Positions 7,177 to 15,180 are shown, numbered from the stretch's first letter. The stretch is DNA of 18,023 bases from an uncultured Bacilli bacterium (GCA_947631895.1 CANRMU010000010.1:1-18023), one strand, 5' to 3'. The notes: a model not told the origin generated them from the letters alone. Program-made: numbers and translations.

Positions 7177-8145
7177 CTTCATTTCATTATATTTTTGACA
7201 TTCTAAATCTAAATCTTTAAATAAATTATCAATATCTTCTTTATTAGGAGTTCTAACACCACTAGCAAATTTATGACCACCACCATGATATTTACTAGCT
7301 ATTTCATTAATAACTGGTCCTTTACTTCTAATATTAACTTTATATAATTTATTTTTTTCATCATAAGTTACAAAAGACCAAACATTAATATCTTTAATAA
7401 AATTAAAATCATTAATCATATTAGATGCTGTAGAAACATCAACATTATATTTTTTAATAACATCATCATCAATTATTATGGATGCAAAACCATTTGAAGT
7501 TACTTCCAAATTTGTAGCAATATAGCCATGAAATCTAATTTCTTCCATTGGTCTTTCATATAATTTAGCATATAATTCATGAAAAGGAATTTTAGTTCTT
7601 TCTAAAAGACACGTTACGATTTTGAAGGTTTCTAAAGTTGTATAAGAAAGTAAGAAACGGTCACTATCCGAAACAATTCCACAAAATAAATTAGATGCAA
7701 CATTATTAGATAATTTTAAATTACTTTTTAAAATCATTTTTGTAATCATTTGACAGGTACTACAAGCTTCTTCATCTATCCATTCAATAATACCAAATTC
7801 TTCTTCAAAAGGATGATGATCTATTTTAATAACTTCTTTAAACTTTAAATCTTCAATTCCATCTACTCGATAAAAATTAGGAACATCTAAAGTTATTAAC
7901 AAAACATTTTTTAATGTTTTATTATCAACTTTATCTAATAATCCATACTTTTTAAATTTAGATACCCCACTACCTACAGCATAGACTTTCTTTTTAGGAT
8001 AATTATCTAAAATAAAATCTCTTAAAGCAATTTGACTACAGATTGCATCAGGATCAGGCCCAATATGACGAGCGATAACAATCGTTTCATATTGCTTAAT
8101 TTTTCTTAAAATAATTTTTTTGATATCACTCTTCATATCAATCAT
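7159..8145 (-). CDS. nrnA: NrnA-type DHH/DHHA1 phosphoesterase (oligoribonuclease / pAp phosphatase)
   Basis: 328 aa, close to the usual 310-330 of the family. The DHH domain shows RHIGPDPDAI (26-35, metal-binding Asp 31 and 33), LDVPN (Asp 87), the DHH triad at 109-111 and SDSDRF (Asp 160). The DHHA1 domain ends with GGGHKFASG (288-296). Family members use Mn2+ to degrade very short RNA oligomers to nucleotides and, in NrnA, to dephosphorylate 3'-phosphoadenosine 5'-phosphate; some relatives instead hydrolyse cyclic di-AMP-derived pApA. No transmembrane or GGDEF-like part is present, so it is not GdpP. The gene starts five bases after the ackA stop. The ATG at 8145 has only a weak AGAAAG site; the ATG three codons later is an alternative. 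The terminator overlaps its 3' end. Confidence 0.85.
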   Translation of the reverse strand: MIDMKSDIKKIILRKIKQYETIVIARHIGPDPDAICSQIALRDFILDNYPKKKVYAVGSGVSKFKKYGLLDKVDNKTLKNVLLITLDVPNFYRVDGIEDLKFKEVIKIDHHPFEEEFGIIEWIDEEACSTCQMITKMILKSNLKLSNNVASNLFCGIVSDSDRFLLSYTTLETFKIVTCLLERTKIPFHELYAKLYERPMEEIRFHGYIATNLEVTSNGFASIIIDDDVIKKYNVDVSTASNMINDFNFIKDINVWSFVTYDEKNKLYKVNIRSKGPVINEIASKYHGGGHKFASGVRTPNKEDIDNLFKDLDLECQKYNEMKKDMND

Positions 8146-8150
8146 TCTTT

Positions 8151-9335
8151 CTATTTGACAAATGAGTAAGCATCTCTTGCCATCATTACTTCTTCATTAG
8201 TTGGAATAACATAAGCACTTACTTTACTATCACTAGTAGTAATAACCCCTTCATTTTTATCTAAGTAACTTGCAATTTTATTATTTTCTTCTTTATCTAA
8301 TTTAATACCCATAATTCCTAGTTGTTCTAAGACTTGTTCACGCATTGCTCTAGCATTTTCTCCTAGCCCTGCTGTAAAGACAATACCATCACATTCTTGT
8401 AATTCCACATAATAATTTGTAATGTAATTAACAATTCTTCTAACTAACATTTTTTGAGCGAGCATGCAATCAGTGTTACCATTTTTAATGCCTTCTTCAA
8501 TATCTCTTGAATCACTGTATCCACCAATCGCAATTAAACCACTTTCTTTATTTAAGGCATTAGACACTTCTTTAGCACTCATGCCGTTTTCAATCATATA
8601 AGTTACAATTGATGGGTCTATCTCTCCGCAACGAGTAGACATCATTAAACCAGATACTGGGGTAAAGCCCATTGAGGTATTAATACTTTTACCATCTTTA
8701 ACTGCACAGATACTAGCTCCATTACCAATATGACAAATAATTAAATTAATATCTTCTTTATGTAATTTTTCTTGCATGATACTTGTTATATAACGATAAC
8801 TAGTTCCATGAAATCCATAACGTCTTACTCGGTATTTAGTATACCATTTTCTAGGTACCGGATATAAATAGTTTTCTTCTGGAATAGTTGTATGAAAAGA
8901 TGTATCAAAAATAACCACATGACGAGCATTAGGCACAACTTTCATAGCCGATTTAATTCCCACAATACTAGCTGGATTATGCAAAGGTGCTAATGGAGAA
9001 TTATCTTCAATTGTTTTAATAACTTCATCACTTACTTCGACACTAGAAGAAATGCTACCTCCTTGAACTGAACGATGACCAATAGCTTTTATTTCATCTA
9101 AACTCTCTACTATTTTTTGTTCCATTAATTCTTCTACTAAATATTTAAAAGCTACTTCATGATTAGGTAAATCTACTTCCTTTTTAATCTTTTCACCATT
9201 AACCTTAATTGTATAGAAGCTTTTATCCATACCTATTCTTTCAAAATAACCACTTATTAATAATTTTTCTTCTGGCATTTCATAAGCCGAAAACTTTAAA
9301 GATGAACTACCAGCATTTACACTTAATACTTTCAA
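8151..9335 (-). CDS. ackA: Acetate kinase
   Basis: 394 aa, the usual length. It makes acetyl phosphate from acetate and ATP, or ATP from acetyl phosphate at the end of fermentation. Landmarks: VNAGSSSLKF (Asn 7), Arg 88 in GHRSVQGG, LAPLHNPAS, FDTSFHTTIP (Asp 144), FHGTS (His 176), GNGASI (Asn 205), MMSTRCGEIDPSI (Arg 235), FTAGLGENA and TNEEVMMARD near the end. Two family-typical residues differ: the motif normally written RVVHGG is RSVQGG, and FHGTSH is FHGTSY (Tyr 180). All residues I know to be catalytic appear kept. Start: TTG at 9335-9333, preceded at 6 bases by GGGAGTG; it gives an N-terminus aligned to known AckA. The TTG at 9350 lies in the ribosome binding site. No pta gene is in the window. 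Confidence 0.92.
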   Translation of the reverse strand: MKVLSVNAGSSSLKFSAYEMPEEKLLISGYFERIGMDKSFYTIKVNGEKIKKEVDLPNHEVAFKYLVEELMEQKIVESLDEIKAIGHRSVQGGSISSSVEVSDEVIKTIEDNSPLAPLHNPASIVGIKSAMKVVPNARHVVIFDTSFHTTIPEENYLYPVPRKWYTKYRVRRYGFHGTSYRYITSIMQEKLHKEDINLIICHIGNGASICAVKDGKSINTSMGFTPVSGLMMSTRCGEIDPSIVTYMIENGMSAKEVSNALNKESGLIAIGGYSDSRDIEEGIKNGNTDCMLAQKMLVRRIVNYITNYYVELQECDGIVFTAGLGENARAMREQVLEQLGIMGIKLDKEENNKIASYLDKNEGVITTSDSKVSAYVIPTNEEVMMARDAYSFVK

Positions 9336-9354
9336 AATAATCACTCCCAAAAGT

Positions 9355-9383
9355 ATTTTACCAAATAGAATCCTTAAAGTCCA
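9355..9383 (-). promoter_or_regulatory. Candidate internal promoter of ackA
   Basis: Minus strand: TGGACT (9383-9378), 17-base spacer, TAAAAT (9360-9355) with TGG directly upstream (extended -10). The -35 lies inside the end of the preceding gene, so ackA-nrnA may be transcribed separately from the two genes upstream. Confidence 0.5.
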
Positions 9384-9970
9384 TCATGAATAAAATCAAT
9401 TTGACAATTATCTTCTAAATATTTTTTAGCAAACTCTTTTGACATTTTAGATTCAACAATATAATTAGCCTTTTCTTCTAAATAAATATAATCAGTATCA
9501 ATTATTACTGCTTTATTATGATATTTAACAGCATTACTTAAACTAGCATCCATCCAAATATATCCTTTTTCTCTTAATCTTTTATATAATATATATATTT
9601 CTTCAATTTCACACTTACAATTAGGATATAGATAATCTTGAATCTCAACTGCTAAATATAAAATATTATTATTATTTACTTTAAAAACAAAATTTTTTTG
9701 AAAATAAACATTTACAATTTCATCTAATTTAGGAATATTTATAAAATTCTTATGATCTTTAAATTTAATAATGTAATCTTTATATATGAAGCAATTAAAA
9801 TATAATTTTTTTATTTCATTATATTTAAAATTGTCTCCAAAAAAAGATTTGAAATAGCTATCCAAATCTTGATATTCTTTAGTGCCCATTATAAAACTAC
9901 ATTCATTTTTTTCATATTCATTAATTAAATCAATTAAAGAATTATAATGCTTGGGAATTAGCTCTTTCAT
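9374..9970 (-). CDS. Divergent kinase-fold-like protein
   Basis: 198 aa from the chosen start. The pattern WMDASLSNAVKYH (Trp 139, Asp 141, Asn 146) followed by AVIIDTDYIY (Asp 158, Asp 160) resembles the catalytic loop (HxDxxxxN) and metal-binding (IDxD) motifs of aminoglycoside-phosphotransferase/protein-kinase-like folds, with Trp in place of His. CFIYKDYIIKF upstream could hold the ATP-contacting Lys (about 69). The family is not recognised with confidence and the substrate is unknown. The start is uncertain: the ATG at 9970 overlaps the end of the previous gene by 29 bases; AAGGA lies 15 bases upstream, which is far. Earlier in-frame ATGs at 9982, 9994 and 10000 exist. Overlap suggests translational coupling to the 80-aa gene. 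Confidence 0.6.
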   Translation of the reverse strand: MKELIPKHYNSLIDLINEYEKNECSFIMGTKEYQDLDSYFKSFFGDNFKYNEIKKLYFNCFIYKDYIIKFKDHKNFINIPKLDEIVNVYFQKNFVFKVNNNNILYLAVEIQDYLYPNCKCEIEEIYILYKRLREKGYIWMDASLSNAVKYHNKAVIIDTDYIYLEEKANYIVESKMSKEFAKKYLEDNCQIDFIHDGL

Positions 9971-10184
9971 TATTAAACGCATTAATCCTTGCATTAACAT
10001 ATTCAGTTATTTTTTGATCTTCAAAACTATTTTCTTCAATATTAAGAGGTAACCCTACTCTTTTAGAAGTATATGCTATACTGTCAATTAAAGTCATTGC
10101 ACACTCAAGATCACTTTCATTAAAGTTTGTAACCAAATATGTAAAAATTTTTTCAGCTATTTCATTCATTTCAACTTCACTCAT
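9942..10184 (-). CDS. Small protein of unknown function
   Basis: 80 aa, acidic, predicted helical, no membrane segment and no recognised motif. The start is the ATG at 10184, with GAAGG at a good distance upstream; a TTG six codons earlier lies upstream of that site and is rejected. The 3' end overlaps the kinase-like gene and the two form a unit with a promoter at 10207-10236. The coding character rests on the clear ribosome binding site, promoter and coupled neighbour, not on homology. Confidence 0.65.
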   Translation of the reverse strand: MSEVEMNEIAEKIFTYLVTNFNESDLECAMTLIDSIAYTSKRVGLPLNIEENSFEDQKITEYVNARINAFNNERANSQAL

Positions 10185-10206
10185 AAAAATACCTTCTTTC
10201 AAACTA

Positions 10207-10236
10207 ATATTACCAAATTAACTTTAAATCAGTCAA
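10207..10236 (-). promoter_or_regulatory. Promoter of the 80-aa / kinase-like / ackA / nrnA unit
   Basis: Minus strand: TTGACT (10236-10231), 18-base spacer, TAATAT (10212-10207) with TGG directly upstream. The -35 is one base from consensus; the -10 is imperfect but extended. Confidence 0.5.
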
Positions 10237-10262
10237 TTATATTAGAAAAACTTTACATTTGT

Positions 10263-10382
10263 TTACAAGTATTCTGGTTCACTAGTTATTATTTTATTAA
10301 TTATATCTTCTTTATTTTGTTCTAATTTATTATCAAAAAGTTTTTCATTATAATTTAATTTTTTATTAGATAATTTTCTCAT
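10263..10382 (-). CDS. Possible 39-aa small ORF
   Basis: An ATG at 10382 with GGTGAT six to ten bases upstream opens a 39-codon frame ending in TAA at 10263. The product is charged (many Lys, Asn, Glu), begins MRKLSNKKLNYN and ends TSEPEYL; no motif is recognised. It fills otherwise empty sequence upstream of the 80-aa gene. In such AT-rich DNA a frame of this size can occur by chance; amino acid use resembles real proteins of this genome, which is weak support. Confidence 0.3.
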   Translation of the reverse strand: MRKLSNKKLNYNEKLFDNKLEQNKEDIINKIITSEPEYL

Positions 10383-10450
10383 TAATTCATCACCATTATT
10401 AGTATGTATATTTTTTTATTTTTAATACAGATTAATATAGAGGTGTAAAA

Positions 10451-10597
10451 ATGAAAAACGAATATTTTAATCAAAGAATATGCTGTCATGTTAAAAACTG
10501 TAAATTTTATGATAAAAGTGAAGAAAAGTGTCATTTAGGTAGTATTACAGTTGGTGATGAATCTGCTATTTGTGAAAGTTTCGAAGAAAAAGAATAA
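10451..10597 (+). CDS. DUF1540-like small zinc-finger-type protein
   Basis: 48 aa. Spaced cysteines in the order ICCHVKNCKFY, KCHLGSITVG, AICESF follow the DUF1540 pattern (CxVxNCxY...C.A..I.V...T.C..F), a short Cys-rich module found in Bacillota, presumably metal-binding, of unknown role. GAGGTG at 10440-10445, five bases before the ATG, is a near-perfect ribosome binding site. It is one of few plus-strand genes here, and converges on thiI through a shared terminator that begins at its stop codon. Too short to appear in many gene predictions. Confidence 0.75.
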   Translation: MKNEYFNQRICCHVKNCKFYDKSEEKCHLGSITVGDESAICESFEEKE

Positions 10598-10628
10598 AAT
10601 GACTATAAATACTCACTATAGTCATTTT
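10596..10628. terminator. Bidirectional rho-independent terminator between the DUF1540-like gene and thiI
   Basis: A perfect 12-bp inverted repeat AAAATGACTATA / TATAGTCATTTT (10596-10607 and 10617-10628) with a 9-base loop. A run of T continues on the plus strand to about 10631 and T-rich sequence follows on the minus strand. It overlaps the stop codons of both converging genes. Confidence 0.9.
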
Positions 10629-11787
10629 TTTCTTGAGCTTTAATAATAACTTCATTTTTAATGGCTTCATTAATTAAAGATTCATAATCAAAATTTTGTT
10701 CATATTCTAAACATTTATCTAAGGTTGGATAAATAACAGGATGCTCTGGTACAAAAATAGTACAACAATCTTCATATGGTAAAATACTTGTTTCATAAGT
10801 TTTAATTTTTTTAGCAATATCAATAATTTCTAACTTATCAAAACACGCGACTGGTCTTATAACAGGCATTCTAACAACTTCATTAATAACACTCATACTA
10901 TCTAAGGTTTGACTTGCTACTTGACCAATACTTTCGCCATTAATAATAATTTTACAATGATTTTTATGAGCAAGTTTCTCACTTATTCGATACATCATTC
11001 TTCGCATAATAGTTATCATATATTCACTTGGAACTTCTTTATAAATAGTTTCTTGCAAATTAGTAAAAGGAATTACATGAATTTTAATATGACCTTGATA
11101 TTCACCAATAATATTTGCTAAAGTAATTACTTTATTTTTAGCTTCAACACTCGTATGAGGTGGACTATCAAAATAAATACATTCTAATTTAACTCCTCTT
11201 TTCATTGCTAAAAATCCAGCAACAGGACTATCGATTCCCCCTGATAGCATTAACATGCCTTTGCCTAAAGTACTAGTTGGATATCCTCCTAATCCTTTAA
11301 TAGTCTCAAAATAAATATAAGCATTAGTCTTTCTTATTTCAACATTTATTAAAACTTCCGGATTATTAACATCAACTTTAACATCATGAATATTTTTTAA
11401 AACGACTCCTCCTAATTTTTGATTAACTTCTGGACTTGTTAAAAAATAATTTTTATCACTTCTTTTAGTATTAATCTTAAATGTTTTAAATTCTTTATTT
11501 TTTAATAATTCCATTAAACTATCCGTTATTAATTCCATACTATTATTTTCAAGTTCATAACCAATAGCTATTTCATGAATCCCAAAAACTTTTTGCAATT
11601 TTTCTTTAACAATTAAAAAATTATCTTCACTAGTTTTAACATACATTCTTCCTTTATCAAAAATAACATTAACTGAAATATCTTTTAAACTATTTAAAAT
11701 ATTATTTTGTAGTGTCTTTAAAAACAAGCCAATATTGGCTTTCTTAGTATTTAATTCTCCATATTTAATTAAAAATAATTTTTCCAA
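10603..11787 (-). CDS. thiI: tRNA 4-thiouridine synthase ThiI
   Basis: 394 aa. An N-terminal ferredoxin-like part and a THUMP domain (about 55-165) bind tRNA; a PP-loop ATP pyrophosphatase domain follows with LSGGIDSP (Gly-rich loop at 182-188). The enzyme adenylates U8 of tRNA and transfers sulfur to give 4-thiouridine; it can also take part in thiamine thiazole sulfur transfer. The C-terminus stops after the PP-loop domain (DCCTIFVPEHP at about 340-350), so the rhodanese domain of E. coli ThiI is absent, as in Bacillota. The cysteine desulfurase often next to thiI in Bacilli is not here. Start: TTG at 11787-11785, with AAGGAAGTGA upstream, nearly identical to the full anti-16S complement; a GTG at 11796 overlaps that site and is rejected. 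It follows dnaI closely. Confidence 0.93.
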   Translation of the reverse strand: MEKLFLIKYGELNTKKANIGLFLKTLQNNILNSLKDISVNVIFDKGRMYVKTSEDNFLIVKEKLQKVFGIHEIAIGYELENNSMELITDSLMELLKNKEFKTFKINTKRSDKNYFLTSPEVNQKLGGVVLKNIHDVKVDVNNPEVLINVEIRKTNAYIYFETIKGLGGYPTSTLGKGMLMLSGGIDSPVAGFLAMKRGVKLECIYFDSPPHTSVEAKNKVITLANIIGEYQGHIKIHVIPFTNLQETIYKEVPSEYMITIMRRMMYRISEKLAHKNHCKIIINGESIGQVASQTLDSMSVINEVVRMPVIRPVACFDKLEIIDIAKKIKTYETSILPYEDCCTIFVPEHPVIYPTLDKCLEYEQNFDYESLINEAIKNEVIIKAQEKNDYSEYL

Positions 11788-11792
11788 AGCAA

Positions 11793-12671
11793 TCACTTCC
11801 TTTTGTTTTCACTTATTAATTCCATTGGTACGGATAATTGTTTAATTCTTTCCATAATTCTTCTAGATTTTAATTTATCATCTACACTTCCACTTGCTTT
11901 AAAATGACTTTCTAATTCTTCTAAAGATAAATTAGAAGTAAAAAAAGTAGTTCTATTTTTATTCATTCTTGTTTGTAAAATAGTTCCTAAAACTTCATCT
12001 CTTCCCCAATCACTTACCTTTTCAGCTCCAATATCATCAATACATAAAATATCAACATTTTCATATAATTTAATTTTTTCTTCATATAAATTCCAATCAT
12101 CTTTTAAAGTTCTAAGTAATTCTGGAAAATAAACAATTTCACATCTAATTTGTTTTTGAAAGGCTAATTCATTTAATAAAGCACTGATTAAAAAAGTTTT
12201 ACCACAACCAAAATTACCATATAAATATAAACCTTTTTGACTTTCTTTAAAATTAAATTTTTCAAAAAATTCATCTAACCATTTAATAACTTTAGCCCGT
12301 TTTTTATCAGAAAAATCAATATCTTTCATTCTTGCTAAATTAGTCTCTTCTAATTTTTGCTTTTTTTCTAATTCTTCTTCATAACGTACTTTCAAATATT
12401 TACAAGGCAAATAAGTGAAATAGACTTGATTATTTTCTTTTTGGGGCATTTTAACATGACCATTATAAGCATTTTGACAATGTGATAATCCTTTACAATT
12501 ATGACAATTATCTAATTCTTTAACACAATCTTCTAATTTAGAAGTTAATTTAATCGCTTCATTTTTACTTAATTTTAATTTTTTAACTAATTTAACAAAA
12601 GTTGGATTTTCACAAGATTTATTAAAATTATCTTCTAATTGTTTAATATTTTCTTTAACCGTTAATTTCAT
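11793..12671 (-). CDS. dnaI: Primosomal helicase loader DnaI
   Basis: 292 aa. The N-terminal helicase-binding part carries a zinc-binding Cys cluster (Cys 56, 59, 65 and Cys 90, NCHNCKGLSHC). The AAA+ domain has Walker A GNFGCGKT (152-159), Walker B ILCIDDIG (208-215), a sensor-1-like FFTSNLS (243-249) and SRRIMERI (269-276), where the trans-acting Arg is expected. DnaI loads the replicative helicase (DnaC in B. subtilis naming) together with DnaB and DnaD. TAGGAGGG directly before the ATG overlaps the dnaB stop, so translation is coupled. Its TGA stop falls inside the ribosome binding site of thiI. Confidence 0.93.
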   Translation of the reverse strand: MKLTVKENIKQLEDNFNKSCENPTFVKLVKKLKLSKNEAIKLTSKLEDCVKELDNCHNCKGLSHCQNAYNGHVKMPQKENNQVYFTYLPCKYLKVRYEEELEKKQKLEETNLARMKDIDFSDKKRAKVIKWLDEFFEKFNFKESQKGLYLYGNFGCGKTFLISALLNELAFQKQIRCEIVYFPELLRTLKDDWNLYEEKIKLYENVDILCIDDIGAEKVSDWGRDEVLGTILQTRMNKNRTTFFTSNLSLEELESHFKASGSVDDKLKSRRIMERIKQLSVPMELISENKRK

Positions 12672-12680
12672 GATACCCTC

Positions 12681-13955
12681 CTAATAATATTTTTCTAATA
12701 TACTTTTTAAATCTTCTTCTTCTTCTTTACTCATTTGTTCTTTACTAATTGTTTCATTAAACCAAACCGGCATTATAGGATTGGTTTTTTCTTTATCATT
12801 ATTTAATTTTTTAGTATATTTTTTATGTTCTTTTTCAGCAACTTCCATGGCTTCAGATGCCGTTTTAATACCAAGTCTTTTCCATTGTCCCGCGATAGTT
12901 TCAATAAATGATTGATTTAGCTTGTTATTATTTTTCTTTAAAACATAATCAATTAAAACATTGGTAACTGCAGGAGTAAGCCCTACATCTATTAACAATT
13001 CTTCTAAAACTCTTAAATCTCTATTTGTGGGATTAGAACCTTTATATTTACTAACTAAGAAATCATAAGGACTAGTATTTTCAAATACTTCAATAATTTT
13101 ACCTCGTCTAGATGTATCACCACTCGGATTTTTTAAATATGATGGTTGGGTTCGATAAATTAAAGTTGGTAATTTACCTTGATGATTATATTGATAATAT
13201 TTTCTTGTTTCAAGTCTTAGGGAATCTTTATCAATAAAACCTTTTTCATTTAAAGTCATTCTTAAAATTTCAACCATTTTTAAAGTATCAATATCATATA
13301 TTAAAGCTAATTGATTAATTAATTCTCTAACCTTTTTATTAAAGGCTTTTTCATTTACTAAACCTTTAGGTAATGAAGAAATTAATAAATCAAAATCAAC
13401 TTGGTCTTGCATATTTAATGGAAGAGTTGTTCTACCAATAGCTTCAAATGGTAAAAATTCTGAACTAGATGTATATACTTCATCAAATTTAGATGTTATT
13501 TCTTCAAAATTTTTTAAATCAAATTTCATAACTTGATATTCTTTTTTTAATAAATCATATTCATAAGAACCAATATTATTGTATAAAACGACACTAAAAA
13601 TGGGATTAGCAAAAAATTCTTTAGCATTCAAAGGGCTATATAATTCATAAACATAATTATTAGGTTCACCTTTTTCAAAATAGGTTCTAATTAAACCTAC
13701 TCCTTCTAAAGTAATCCGAGCTTTTTTAATATCTTCTAAACTAGTTTTTAAAATCGTCATTAAATGATGATGAGTATATTCCATACTAACAATATTAAAA
13801 CGTTCTAAATCTCGCCATAAAGTAAGATAAAGACTTACGGCAATACTACCAATGATGGGTTCATATAAATTAACTAAATTTTTACGATCTAATTCACTTA
13901 AAGTTGTTTTATTAATAACCATATACTTATCAGCTGGCAAAAAAGTAATATTCAT
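12681..13955 (-). CDS. dnaB: Replication initiation and membrane attachment protein DnaB (Bacillota type)
   Basis: 424 aa. The N-terminal winged-helix-like region contains LVNLYEPIIGSIAVSLYLTL (about 24-43), a hallmark of the DnaB/DnaD family. The C-terminal DnaB_2 (DnaD-like) domain is at about 300-372, with YDFLVSKYKG and SFIETIAGQWKRLGI. It is the Bacilli remodelling protein that helps DnaA/DnaD recruit DnaI-helicase to oriC and restart forks, not the helicase of the same name in E. coli. Start: ATG at 13955 with AGGTGGGG upstream; the ATG six codons earlier lies before this site. It leads a dnaB-dnaI-thiI operon with a good promoter. nrdR, the usual neighbour in B. subtilis, is not present. 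Confidence 0.92.
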   Translation of the reverse strand: MNITFLPADKYMVINKTTLSELDRKNLVNLYEPIIGSIAVSLYLTLWRDLERFNIVSMEYTHHHLMTILKTSLEDIKKARITLEGVGLIRTYFEKGEPNNYVYELYSPLNAKEFFANPIFSVVLYNNIGSYEYDLLKKEYQVMKFDLKNFEEITSKFDEVYTSSSEFLPFEAIGRTTLPLNMQDQVDFDLLISSLPKGLVNEKAFNKKVRELINQLALIYDIDTLKMVEILRMTLNEKGFIDKDSLRLETRKYYQYNHQGKLPTLIYRTQPSYLKNPSGDTSRRGKIIEVFENTSPYDFLVSKYKGSNPTNRDLRVLEELLIDVGLTPAVTNVLIDYVLKKNNNKLNQSFIETIAGQWKRLGIKTASEAMEVAEKEHKKYTKKLNNDKEKTNPIMPVWFNETISKEQMSKEEEEDLKSILEKYY

Positions 13956-13981
13956 ATAAACCCCACCTTTCATTATTTTGT

Positions 13982-14010
13982 ATTATATAAAATTTTTAAT
14001 TATTAAACAA
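13982..14010 (-). promoter_or_regulatory. Promoter of the dnaB-dnaI-thiI operon
   Basis: Minus strand: TTGTTT (14010-14005), exactly 17 bases, TATAAT (13987-13982), 27 bases before the dnaB start. The perfect -10 and spacing make a good SigA-type promoter. Confidence 0.7.
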
Positions 14011-14012
14011 GA

Positions 14013-15152
14013 TTAATGTATCACATAAGGACTTTCCTTAGTTCCAAAACCTCCCATTATTTTAACTTCTCTTTTTAAATAAGCAGTTGGATAAACATCT
14101 GCAACACTACTGGTAAAAACACTTTCTAAATTTCCATTGTTATACATAATTGCATAAGAATTACTAGTGGTAGATGATGATGGACTAATCGTCCAAAAAA
14201 TACTTTTATTATTTATTAACCAACTATTTTTAGCACACAATGAATCATCATCACAACTATTAGCAAACAAATAATCAGATGGATTCATTAGACCAATGTA
14301 AGCCTCATAACTATTTGTTCTTTCTAAAGTATCAGTACAATATTCTCCACTTAAACATTTCTTTTCATTAACTCCTAATTCACTATTATAAAAATCAATT
14401 TTACTTAAACTATTAATACTAGAATCCATTATACTTCCTAAATGCCAAGGAGCTTTATATAAATATTTCTTAATACTTTCATTTAAACCATTATTAGTAA
14501 AATCACAATCTAATTCTTTATTTTCTCTTCCAATAACACATTTACTTTTCTTCTGATTATAAAAATCATTATTTAATAAATTATTAAGCTTAGATGTACT
14601 CCATTCATTAACACCATAACCTAAATTAACATCACTACTAGAACTATCCCAAGCAAATTTACCTATTTTATCTTCTCTAATAATTTTAACATAAGATACC
14701 CCATCAATTTTCATAATCCCAATTATTCGCCATAAAATAGAATCACCTTCATGATACATTAATACACACTTACGATTTTCATTTAAACAATCACTCATAT
14801 TATCAAAATCTTTATAATCATTTTTATCTTCTAGAAACCCCCGATAAACAATACTCTGATACTTTTCCCCTAAATCTAAATAATTATTAGGACTTTCACC
14901 AACATATCTTAAATTATTATCTTCAAACTTAACTAAACTATCAGAACTATTAGCTATACTATATAGGCAATCACTAAATAAAAGATGATTCTTTTTAAAA
15001 CAATTATCAACTTCTTCACTACTAGGAATAAGTGGTCCTTTAGATAAAATCCAAATAGTATAACCTATCTCAATACTTAAAAATCCCAAAATAATAATTC
15101 CCATTATTATTAAAAATATATTTTTCTTTTTTAATTTTCTTTTTTTCTTCAC
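14013..15152 (-). CDS. Membrane-anchored extracellular protein with DUF6273-like domain and five cysteine pairs
   Basis: 379 aa. A Lys/Arg-rich N-terminus (MKKKRKLKKK) and one hydrophobic helix (about 11-36) predict N-in, C-out anchoring. The outer part holds WRIIGI (141-146), KIIRED, FAWDS, NEWSTSKLNNLLN and a C-terminal PTAYLKREVK...GFGTKESPYVI, features of a large family of surface proteins in gut Bacillota often labelled DUF6273; its function is not known to me. Ten cysteines fall into five close pairs: 51/62, 122/129, 205/216, 266/272, 300/306, probably disulfides. Start: GTG at 15152 with AGGTGG seven bases upstream. It is divergent from the two-gene unit at 15276. No sortase signal or lipobox is seen. 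Confidence 0.7.
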   Translation of the reverse strand: MKKKRKLKKKNIFLIIMGIIILGFLSIEIGYTIWILSKGPLIPSSEEVDNCFKKNHLLFSDCLYSIANSSDSLVKFEDNNLRYVGESPNNYLDLGEKYQSIVYRGFLEDKNDYKDFDNMSDCLNENRKCVLMYHEGDSILWRIIGIMKIDGVSYVKIIREDKIGKFAWDSSSSDVNLGYGVNEWSTSKLNNLLNNDFYNQKKSKCVIGRENKELDCDFTNNGLNESIKKYLYKAPWHLGSIMDSSINSLSKIDFYNSELGVNEKKCLSGEYCTDTLERTNSYEAYIGLMNPSDYLFANSCDDDSLCAKNSWLINNKSIFWTISPSSSTTSNSYAIMYNNGNLESVFTSSVADVYPTAYLKREVKIMGGFGTKESPYVIH

Positions 15153-15180
15153 TTTCCAACCACCTACTACTATATAAAAA

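Noticed and set aside
10909..11121. 70-codon plus-strand frame
   Set aside because: Antisense to thiI, with biased composition and no translation signals.
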